From: an uncultured Eubacteriales bacterium | Lineage (GTDB): Bacteria; Bacillota; Clostridia; Oscillospirales; CAG-272 | NCBI GenBank assembly: GCA_934365155.1 | Contig: CAKRMZ010000034.1 | Span: 1-17,180, forward strand | Direction of reading: 5' to 3' | Length of the DNA stretch: 17,180 bases | Part shown: positions 6,638 to 13,935 of the stretch, one piece after another | How positions within the stretch are numbered: the first letter of the stretch is position 1 | How the letters are laid out: each line of letters starts with the position of its first letter | Made by a program: the position numbers and the translations under genes | The notes under the pieces: model-generated | What the model was told of the DNA's origin: nothing | Seen by the model: only the letters and a program-made list of their open reading frames with translations | Database searches by the model: none

Positions 6638-8059
6638 ATGATAAATAACACAAAAATTATTTCCGAAGAGGAGCTCAGCGAGCAGCTTCACTATTGCGAG
6701 TGGATACAAAGAGAATTTTGCGGTGCAAAACCCAAAAAAGTATATATACAAACATTCGGATGTCAGCAGAATGAAGCCGATAGCGAGAAGCTGATGGCCA
6801 TGGCACAAAAATGCGGATTTGTTCCGTGTGCTTCTGCCTCGGAGGCGGATTTGATTTTGATTAATACCTGCGCCGTTCGGGAGCATGCAGAGCTCAAGGC
6901 GCTTTCCATTACAGGGCAGTTCAAGCATCTCAAGGAGGCAAATCCCGATTTACTGATCGGAATTTGCGGTTGCATGGTTTCCCAAGAATTCCGCAAGGAT
7001 GATATTAAGTTTAAGTACCCGTATGTTAGCTTTTTGCTTGCAACCAATATGCTGTGGAAGTTTCCTCAGGTGTTGCGCGATACGATTCGCAGTCATCGCC
7101 GCCAAATTTATTTGGAGTCGGATGTTTCGTATCTTGCCGAAGGAATTGATTCGGTTCGACAGAGTGACTATAAAGCATGGGTTAGCATTATGTACGGCTG
7201 CAACAATTTTTGCACTTACTGTATTGTGCCATATGTACGCGGAAGAGAGCGAAGCCGGAAAAAAGAGGATGTCCTCGACGAGGTTCGTCGGCTTGTAAGT
7301 TCGGGATATCGGGAAATCACTCTGTTAGGACAAAATGTAAATTCCTATGATCCGGAAAACGGTGAATACCGTTTTTGCGATTTGCTGACGGATATCTGTA
7401 AAATTGACGGCGATTTTATTGTGCGGTTTATGACCAGCCATCCGAAGGACGCCTCTTATCAACTGATTGATGTAATGGCGGAAAATAAGAAAATTGCAAA
7501 GCATTTTCACCTTCCGATGCAATCCGGAAGTGATCGGATTTTAAAGAAAATGAACCGTAATTACACCCGTCAGCATTATTTTGATTTGGTAGACTATATG
7601 CGCTCTAAAATACCGGGAATTGCGATTACTACCGATATTATCGTCGGATTTCCCGGAGAGAGCGAAGAAGATTTCTGTGATACATTAGATGTTTTAAAAC
7701 AAGTCCGGTTTGATAATATTTTTTCTTTTGTCTATTCAAAACGCCGGGGCACACCGGCAGCAACCATGCCGGATCAAATCGACGAAGCGCTGAAGTCCGA
7801 GCGTATGAACCGTCTGCTCGAAGTGCAAAAAAAGATTACGGTTGAGGACAGCAAGTGTTTGGTCGGGGAAAATGTGCGCGTATTGGTGGAAGGGCGAAGC
7901 AAGACGGATGATACGATGTTCAGCGGCCGCACCGAAACCAATAAAATTATTCATTTTCGCGGTGAAGATTCATTGATCGGAACCTTTCAGAATCTTCGAA
8001 TCAGCGCCAGTGAAGGATATGTTATTTACGGTGAATTGGCAGAGCCCCTTTTGCCGTAG
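6638..8059 (+). CDS. miaB: tRNA-2-methylthio-N6-isopentenyladenosine synthase MiaB
   Basis: This 473-residue radical-SAM methylthiotransferase converts i6A37 of tRNAs reading UNN codons to ms2i6A. The N-terminal MTTase domain holds the three cysteines for the auxiliary iron-sulfur cluster: Cys42 (TFGCQQNE), Cys78 (NTCAVRE) and Cys112 (CGCMV). The radical-SAM CxxxCxxC motif is at Cys188, Cys192 and Cys195 in YGCNNFCTYCIVPYVRGRE. A C-terminal TRAM RNA-binding domain spans roughly residues 405-470. The catalytic inventory is complete. The ATG at 6638 is weakly supported: AAGG abuts the start directly, and the nearest better-placed site is GAAAG at 6624-6628. It is the first gene of the operon; mutS follows after 15 nt. 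Its partner miaA is not in this window. Confidence 0.95.
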   Translation: MINNTKIISEEELSEQLHYCEWIQREFCGAKPKKVYIQTFGCQQNEADSEKLMAMAQKCGFVPCASASEADLILINTCAVREHAELKALSITGQFKHLKEANPDLLIGICGCMVSQEFRKDDIKFKYPYVSFLLATNMLWKFPQVLRDTIRSHRRQIYLESDVSYLAEGIDSVRQSDYKAWVSIMYGCNNFCTYCIVPYVRGRERSRKKEDVLDEVRRLVSSGYREITLLGQNVNSYDPENGEYRFCDLLTDICKIDGDFIVRFMTSHPKDASYQLIDVMAENKKIAKHFHLPMQSGSDRILKKMNRNYTRQHYFDLVDYMRSKIPGIAITTDIIVGFPGESEEDFCDTLDVLKQVRFDNIFSFVYSKRRGTPAATMPDQIDEALKSERMNRLLEVQKKITVEDSKCLVGENVRVLVEGRSKTDDTMFSGRTETNKIIHFRGEDSLIGTFQNLRISASEGYVIYGELAEPLLP

Positions 8060-8074
8060 GGAAAGGAGTTTTAT

Positions 8075-10675
8075 ATGCCATTGTCTCCGATGATGCAGCA
8101 ATATTATGAGATTAAAAATCAATACGGTGATTATATTCTTTTTTACCGCTTAGGTGATTTTTATGAAATGTTTTTCGAAGATGCAAAAACGGTATCCTCG
8201 GAACTCGGATTAACGCTGACCGGTCGGGATTGCGGATTGGAGGAGCGCGCGCCTATGTGCGGCGTTCCGTTTCACAGTGCGGACGAATACATCGGAAAAT
8301 TGATTGAACGCGGATTTCGGGTAGCAATTTGCGAGCAGGTAGAAGATCCACGTGCTGCAAAGGGACTGGTGCGACGGGAAGTCGTTCGGATTATAACGCC
8401 GGGAACCTTGACGGAAAGCTCCATGCTTGACGATACGCAGAATAATTATGTATGTGCGTTGATGTTTGACGGTCAGGGCGTCGGTCTCAGCTTTGCGGAT
8501 ATTTCCACGGGATATTTTACAGCGACCGATCTTACGGGAAACGATGTTCTTCAGAAACTGAACAATGAAATCGGCACCTATGCACCGCGGGAGGTGCTCA
8601 TAAATTGCAGCCGCGAGAAGCTCGGTAAATCTTTTGAGTTTATTTCCGAACGCTTGGGTGCGATGATATGCGATTCAAAGGAGACGCTTTTTGAGCCGGA
8701 AGCGGCGCGTTCTACGGTTTTGGAGCAGTTTGGCGCGGAGAGCGCGGAGCAATGTGAAAAATTTCCGCGTTGTATGATGGCCTCGGGTGCACTGCTGCAG
8801 TATATTAAAGATACCCAAAAAACAGATATTTCTTATATTGACCGCTTAAATCTATATTCCAGCCGTCAATTTCTTCAGATTGATGTGAATACACGCCGTA
8901 ATTTAGAGCTGTGTGAAACGATGCGTTCCAAAGAGAAAAAAGGAACGCTGCTTTGGGTTTTGGATCATACAGGTAGCGCTGCGGGTGCACGGTTGCTTCG
9001 AAAATGGGTCGAGGCGCCCTTAGTCAATGTGCATGATATTGTATGTCGCCAAAATGCGGTACGGGAGCTCTATGAAAATTTCAGAGCGCGCCAAGAACTG
9101 ATTGCTCTGGAAAAACAGGTGATTGACCTTGAACGGGTCATGGCACGCATTATTTATAATACGGCCGGCCCGAAAGATTTGGCCGCAATTTGCTCTACAG
9201 CGGCACTGTTGCCGAAATTTCAATCAGTCCTTGCTGAGCTTTCTTCCGATGAGATCAGCGGCCTTTCGCGCAAATTTGATCTGTTATCCGATATATGCAA
9301 TGCTTTGACCGATGCATTAGTTCAAAATCCTCCTTTTTCTTCGAGAGAGGGCGGGTTTATTCGCGACGGTTATAATGAGGAAATCGATTATTTACGCAGT
9401 GTGATGAATGACAGCAAAGCGTGGATTACTCGCATTGAAAAATCCGAGCGTGAACAAACCGGAATTAAAAATTTGCGAATCGGATATAACAAAGTATTCG
9501 GCTACTATATTGAGGTGACAAAGTCCAACATCTCCGACGTTCCCGAACGCTATATTCGAAAACAAACGCTTGCCAACTGTGAGCGCTATATCACCGATGA
9601 ACTGAAGGATATGGAAGCAACCTTGCTCGGTGCCAAGGACAAGCTCGGTGCCTTGGAGTATGAGCTTTTTGAAAAAATGCGGATCTTTTTGGCCGAACAG
9701 GTCCATCGGATTCAGAATGTCGCAAAGATATTGGCATATCTGGATGTGTACGCAAGCCTTGCCGAGGTGGCGGTAAAAAACAAATACGTTTGTCCGCATG
9801 TCGATAACGGCTGTGTGATATCGATTACAGAGGGACGCCACCCTGTTGTAGAGCAATATATTAAAAGCAGTTATTTTGTTCCCAATGATACATATTTAGA
9901 TATGGCTTCCGATCGGGTAATGCTGATTACCGGCCCCAATATGGCGGGAAAATCAACCTACATGCGTCAGGTTGCTTTAATTACGGTGATGGCACAGATC
10001 GGGTCGTTTGTTCCGGCCAAAGAGGCAAGCATCGGAGTGGTCGATCAAATATTCACGCGTGTTGGTGCCTCCGATGATTTAGCCTTGGGGCAATCGACGT
10101 TCATGCTGGAAATGAGTGAAGTGGCATATATTTTAAAGCATGCCTCCGCGCGCAGTTTGATTATATATGACGAAATCGGACGCGGAACCAGCACTTTTGA
10201 CGGTATGAGTATTGCGCGGGCCGTGCTGGAATACACAGCAAACAAAATCGGTGCAAAAACGATGTTTGCGACGCATTACCATGAATTGACTTCTGCCGAA
10301 CAGGATATTAACGGTGTGGTGAATTATAATATTGCCGCAAAAAAGCGCAACGATGATATTATCTTTTTGCGCAAAATTATAAAAGGTGTCGCCGATGACA
10401 GTTATGGGATTGAAGTAGCGAAATTAGCCGGTGTTCCGCAGGAAGTGATTGCACGTGCCAAAAAAGTTTTGTCCGAACTTGAAAATCATACGGAATCATC
10501 CGTTCATCTTGAAGGACCGCGAAAAAAGGCTTTAGATTCCGGATTTTTAGAAATCCCGTTTGCCATATCCGAAGAACATCCGGTGTTGCGGCGGCTGCGG
10601 GAACTGAATGCGGATACGTTAACTCCGCTGGAAGCATTGAGTTTGTTATATGAGCTGAAAAAAGAAGCGGATTAA
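8075..10675 (+). CDS. mutS: DNA mismatch repair protein MutS
   Basis: This 866-residue protein recognises mismatches and small loops and acts as a sliding-clamp ATPase that recruits MutL. The mismatch-reading motif GDFYEMF includes Phe29 and Glu31 at the N-terminus. The clamp and lever domains fill the middle. The ATPase domain has Walker A GPNMAGKST (620-628), the signature-type segment GQSTFMLEM (672-680), Walker B LIIYDE (695-700) and the THYHEL histidine. Length and domain order are normal for MutS1. The start follows AAGGAG (8063-8068) by 6 nt. One oddity lies near the C-terminus: where a QLSLF-like beta-clamp motif is often found before EEHPVL, this protein has FLEIPF (824-829). It is co-transcribed with miaB and mutL. 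Confidence 0.97.
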   Translation: MPLSPMMQQYYEIKNQYGDYILFYRLGDFYEMFFEDAKTVSSELGLTLTGRDCGLEERAPMCGVPFHSADEYIGKLIERGFRVAICEQVEDPRAAKGLVRREVVRIITPGTLTESSMLDDTQNNYVCALMFDGQGVGLSFADISTGYFTATDLTGNDVLQKLNNEIGTYAPREVLINCSREKLGKSFEFISERLGAMICDSKETLFEPEAARSTVLEQFGAESAEQCEKFPRCMMASGALLQYIKDTQKTDISYIDRLNLYSSRQFLQIDVNTRRNLELCETMRSKEKKGTLLWVLDHTGSAAGARLLRKWVEAPLVNVHDIVCRQNAVRELYENFRARQELIALEKQVIDLERVMARIIYNTAGPKDLAAICSTAALLPKFQSVLAELSSDEISGLSRKFDLLSDICNALTDALVQNPPFSSREGGFIRDGYNEEIDYLRSVMNDSKAWITRIEKSEREQTGIKNLRIGYNKVFGYYIEVTKSNISDVPERYIRKQTLANCERYITDELKDMEATLLGAKDKLGALEYELFEKMRIFLAEQVHRIQNVAKILAYLDVYASLAEVAVKNKYVCPHVDNGCVISITEGRHPVVEQYIKSSYFVPNDTYLDMASDRVMLITGPNMAGKSTYMRQVALITVMAQIGSFVPAKEASIGVVDQIFTRVGASDDLALGQSTFMLEMSEVAYILKHASARSLIIYDEIGRGTSTFDGMSIARAVLEYTANKIGAKTMFATHYHELTSAEQDINGVVNYNIAAKKRNDDIIFLRKIIKGVADDSYGIEVAKLAGVPQEVIARAKKVLSELENHTESSVHLEGPRKKALDSGFLEIPFAISEEHPVLRRLRELNADTLTPLEALSLLYELKKEAD

Positions 10676-10694
10676 GAATGCGGAGGATGACATC

Positions 10695-12716
10695 TTGAAA
10701 AAGATTAATGAACTGGATTTTCATGTAGCGAATCTGATTGCCGCGGGCGAGGTTGTGGAACGACCGGCCTCGGTTGTAAAGGAATTGCTTGAAAACGCTT
10801 TGGATTCCGGTGCGGATTCCATTTCCGTGGAAATCCAGAACGGCGGGATCTCTTTTATTCGTGTGAGTGATAACGGCTGCGGCATGGATCCGGAGGATGT
10901 TCCGATTTCAATTCGTCGGCATGCAACCAGCAAAATCAAAAATGCGGAGGATTTGAGCAGTATTATGACGCTCGGCTTCCGCGGAGAAGCCTTGGCGGCG
11001 ATTGCGGCTGTATCAAAACTGCGTATTATGACAAAGACTCCCGATGCCCAAGTCGGAACGCTCTTGGAATCAGAGAACGGGAAAATAACAGATTTACGTG
11101 AAGTCGGTTGCCCCGACGGAACAACGGTGATTGTCGAAGATCTGTTTGCCAATGTTCCCGCACGGTTTAAATTTTTAAAACGCAATGTAACCGAGGCCAT
11201 GGCGGTCAGTTCGGTCGTGGAGAAAATTGCGCTTTCACGCCCGGATATTCGGTTTCAGTATGTGATTGACGGGGATATGCGCCTTTCCACTTCCGGCGAT
11301 GGAAATATCGGCAATACGGCATGGTCTGTATTAGGTGCGGATTTTGTCAAACACAGTGTAGCGGTTTGTGCCCAGGAGGAAGGCATTCAGGTGGAGGGCT
11401 TGATCGGTACATCTGAAAATGTTCGATCCAACCGCAATTGGCAACTGTTTTTTATTAACCAACGTTATATTCGAAGCCGCACGATTTCATCTGCTCTGGA
11501 GCAAGCCTTTTCTTCGTATATTCCGAGTGAAAAATTCCCATGTTGCGTATTATATCTTCGAATTAATCCGGCACTTGTGGATGTGAATGTTCATCCTGCA
11601 AAACTGGAAGTCAAGTTTTCCAATGACAAGCGGATTTTTGAGACTGTATTTTATGCGGTACGGAACGCACTGAATGTGCAGGCAAGGCCTCAACGTTCTT
11701 TTTCGGATAAGCCGGGACCTGTATCGTCAAATCCCGCAGCATCGTTTGTCCCCGTAACGGATAAAGAGGATCGAGACTCCGGCGATACGCGTATCCCGTT
11801 GACGGATGCCGTGCCGAAATCCGCATATCCGTCTCACACAAAACAAACCGATTCATCTGCGGCGGCTTCCTCCTGTTTTAAAAACGGCTTTTCACCGACA
11901 AGTGTCGATAAAAGGGAAAACGATTTGGCAATTTTAAAAACCTTGTCCAATTCCCTACGCGCCGAAAATGCCGAGGAAGTATCGCGCGGAGTCAAGTTTT
12001 CAATCGATATTGAAAACGATGAAGACGCCGATTTTATAAAACAGAGCTTGCCGACAAGCGATAAAATATCGACTGAAGTTTCAAAGTCGGATGAATCCGA
12101 AAAAAGCGATGCATTTTTATCGGGAACTCCTTTGCGTCCTTATACAATTATCGGAGAATTGTTTTGCACGTATATTATTGCGGAATTTGCGGATAAAGTC
12201 GTATTTATCGATAAACATGCTGCGCATGAACGGATCTTATATGAAAAATTGCGCAATCGTATTTCCAATGAAAACCACTATTCAAAGATCTTGCTTTTGC
12301 CGATTGCCGTTCCCGTGTGCTCGGCAGATTTGGCTTTGATCGAGGAGTATCGGGATGCCTTGGAGGAAGCAGGCTTTTCCTTTGAATTTCAAGGGGGGAG
12401 CGGCGTTGTATCTTTGACGCAGGTTCCTTCTTATATTGCAGAGGAGGAGGCCGCAAACATGTTTATGAATTTTATCAGCGCTTTCGGGGATGGAAAGAAG
12501 GATGCCGGTCTTTCCCGAGAATTAATTTTGGAAAAGGCATTTTATACCGTAGCATGCAAAGCAGCGATAAAGGCCGGACGTATATACAGTATGGAAGAGC
12601 TTTATGAGATTTGCGATGCATTGTTTGCCAAAGAGCAGGTGAAGGTATGCCCGCATGGTCGGCCGGTTGCTTTTGAGATGGCAAAGCGTGATTTTGACAA
12701 ACAATTCGGGAGATAG
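10695..12716 (+). CDS. mutL: DNA mismatch repair protein MutL, endonuclease type, TTG start
   Basis: This 673-residue GHKL ATPase couples MutS to strand incision. N-terminal motifs are KELLENALDSGA (Glu30, Asn34), DNGCGM (59-64) and LGFRGEAL (93-100). A low-conservation linker spans about 330-475. The C-terminal domain has DKHAAHERILYE (506-517), ACKAAIKAG (620-628) and CPHGRPV (652-658). These metal-binding motifs mark the latent nicking endonuclease found in bacteria without MutH. The usual Q of the DQHA motif is K here. The start is TTG, placed 8 nt after a strong GGAGG (10682-10686). It gives the expected MKKINELD N-terminus, and no ATG fits. The gene starts 18-19 nt after mutS, and tgt begins 3 nt after its stop. 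Confidence 0.96.
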   Translation: MKKINELDFHVANLIAAGEVVERPASVVKELLENALDSGADSISVEIQNGGISFIRVSDNGCGMDPEDVPISIRRHATSKIKNAEDLSSIMTLGFRGEALAAIAAVSKLRIMTKTPDAQVGTLLESENGKITDLREVGCPDGTTVIVEDLFANVPARFKFLKRNVTEAMAVSSVVEKIALSRPDIRFQYVIDGDMRLSTSGDGNIGNTAWSVLGADFVKHSVAVCAQEEGIQVEGLIGTSENVRSNRNWQLFFINQRYIRSRTISSALEQAFSSYIPSEKFPCCVLYLRINPALVDVNVHPAKLEVKFSNDKRIFETVFYAVRNALNVQARPQRSFSDKPGPVSSNPAASFVPVTDKEDRDSGDTRIPLTDAVPKSAYPSHTKQTDSSAAASSCFKNGFSPTSVDKRENDLAILKTLSNSLRAENAEEVSRGVKFSIDIENDEDADFIKQSLPTSDKISTEVSKSDESEKSDAFLSGTPLRPYTIIGELFCTYIIAEFADKVVFIDKHAAHERILYEKLRNRISNENHYSKILLLPIAVPVCSADLALIEEYRDALEEAGFSFEFQGGSGVVSLTQVPSYIAEEEAANMFMNFISAFGDGKKDAGLSRELILEKAFYTVACKAAIKAGRIYSMEELYEICDALFAKEQVKVCPHGRPVAFEMAKRDFDKQFGR

Positions 12717-12719
12717 TGA

Positions 12720-13850
12720 ATGTTTCAATTATATAAAAAAGAAAAAAATGCGAGACGGGGCGTGTTCCGCACGGTTCACGGCGATATCCAAACTCCGGTA
12801 TTTATGAATGTGGCAACGGCGGCCGCGATTCGCGGCGGAATTTCCGCGTATGATTTAATGGATTTAGGCTGTCAGGTGATGCTTTGCAACACCTATCATT
12901 TGCATATTAATCCGGGAGATGAAGTCGTACGCAGTCAGGGCGGCCTGCACCGTTTTACCGGCTGGAATCGACCGATATTGACTGATAGCGGAGGGTTTCA
13001 GGTCTTTTCCTTAGCTTCTTTGCGAAAGATTCGAGAAGAGGGCGTTGATTTTAATGCTCACACAAACGGAAGACATATTTTTATGGGACCGGAAGAGTCC
13101 ATGCAGATTCAATCGAACTTAGGCTCCACGATTGCGATGGCGTTTGATGAATGCGTGGAAAATCCGGCTGAATATATGTATGCAAAAGCTTCCTGCGAAC
13201 GCACCTTGCGTTGGCTTGCACGTTGCAAGGCAGAAATGAATCGCTTGAATTCACTGGAAAACACGCTGAATCCGAAGCAAATGCTTTTCGGCATTAATCA
13301 GGGAGCCACTTATGAGGATTTGCGGATTGAGCATATGAAAAGAATTGCCGAGCTTGATTTGGACGGCTATGCCATCGGCGGATTAGCGGTCGGCGAAGAG
13401 ACGGAAATAATGTATCGGATAATCGAAGCGGTAGAACCTCATATGCCGCAGGATAAACCCCGATATTTAATGGGAGTCGGAACACCGTGGAATATTATTG
13501 AAGCTGTGTATCGCGGAGTTGACTTTTTTGACTGTGTGATGCCCAGCCGTAATGCACGGCACGGGTATATTTTTACATGGAACGGGACCATGAATGTGTT
13601 GAATCACAAATACGAGCGTGATGACCGACCGATTGATGAGCATTGCGGCTGCCCAACCTGCCAAAAGTTTTCTCGTGCTTACATTCGACATCTGTTTAAA
13701 GCCAAAGAGGTGTTGGCAATGCGGCTTGCCGTGCAGCACAATTTATATTTCTATAATGATTTGATGCAAAAAATTCGTGATGCCTTGGATGAAGACCGCT
13801 TTGAAGCGTTCTATAACCAATATCGTTTCAGTTTAATGAATCGCATATAA
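12720..13850 (+). CDS. tgt: tRNA-guanine(34) transglycosylase
   Basis: This 376-residue enzyme swaps guanine-34 in GUN-anticodon tRNAs (Asp, Asn, His, Tyr) for the queuine precursor preQ1. Seen in the sequence are LTDSGGFQVFSLA with the proton-accepting Asp89, the GGLAVGE specificity loop (220-226), and the nucleophile Asp271 in FFDCVMPSRNARHG. The zinc site is Cys309, Cys311, Cys314 and His340. All key residues are present and the length is normal. The ATG is 3 nt after the mutL stop with a GGGAG site inside the end of mutL, so translational coupling is likely. It is the last gene of the operon. Its place beside mutL rather than with queA or yajC is of note; no queuosine biosynthesis gene is in the window. 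Confidence 0.96.
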   Translation: MFQLYKKEKNARRGVFRTVHGDIQTPVFMNVATAAAIRGGISAYDLMDLGCQVMLCNTYHLHINPGDEVVRSQGGLHRFTGWNRPILTDSGGFQVFSLASLRKIREEGVDFNAHTNGRHIFMGPEESMQIQSNLGSTIAMAFDECVENPAEYMYAKASCERTLRWLARCKAEMNRLNSLENTLNPKQMLFGINQGATYEDLRIEHMKRIAELDLDGYAIGGLAVGEETEIMYRIIEAVEPHMPQDKPRYLMGVGTPWNIIEAVYRGVDFFDCVMPSRNARHGYIFTWNGTMNVLNHKYERDDRPIDEHCGCPTCQKFSRAYIRHLFKAKEVLAMRLAVQHNLYFYNDLMQKIRDALDEDRFEAFYNQYRFSLMNRI

Positions 13851-13852
13851 AT

Positions 13853-13900
13853 ACAAACAGAGAGCCCTTAGATACTAAATCTAAGGGCTCTCTTATTTGT
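13853..13900. terminator. Bidirectional terminator between tgt and the P-type ATPase
   Basis: A perfect 15-bp stem (AGAGAGCCCTTAGAT at 13859-13873 with 13879-13893) has a 5-nt loop. An outer ACAAA/TTTGT pair at 13853-13857 and 13896-13900 extends it. T-rich sequence follows the stem in both directions (TTATTTGT on plus, TGTTTGTATTT on minus), so it fits both convergent genes. Confidence 0.9.
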
Positions 13901-13935
13901 GTTAATGTTTAGCAAAAGCCGTTACTGTTCTGTGC

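Noticed and set aside
10721..11200. A 159-codon minus-strand ORF opposite mutL
   Set aside because: It is fully antisense to the conserved MutL ATPase domain, has no ribosome binding site and a composition typical of an antisense shadow.
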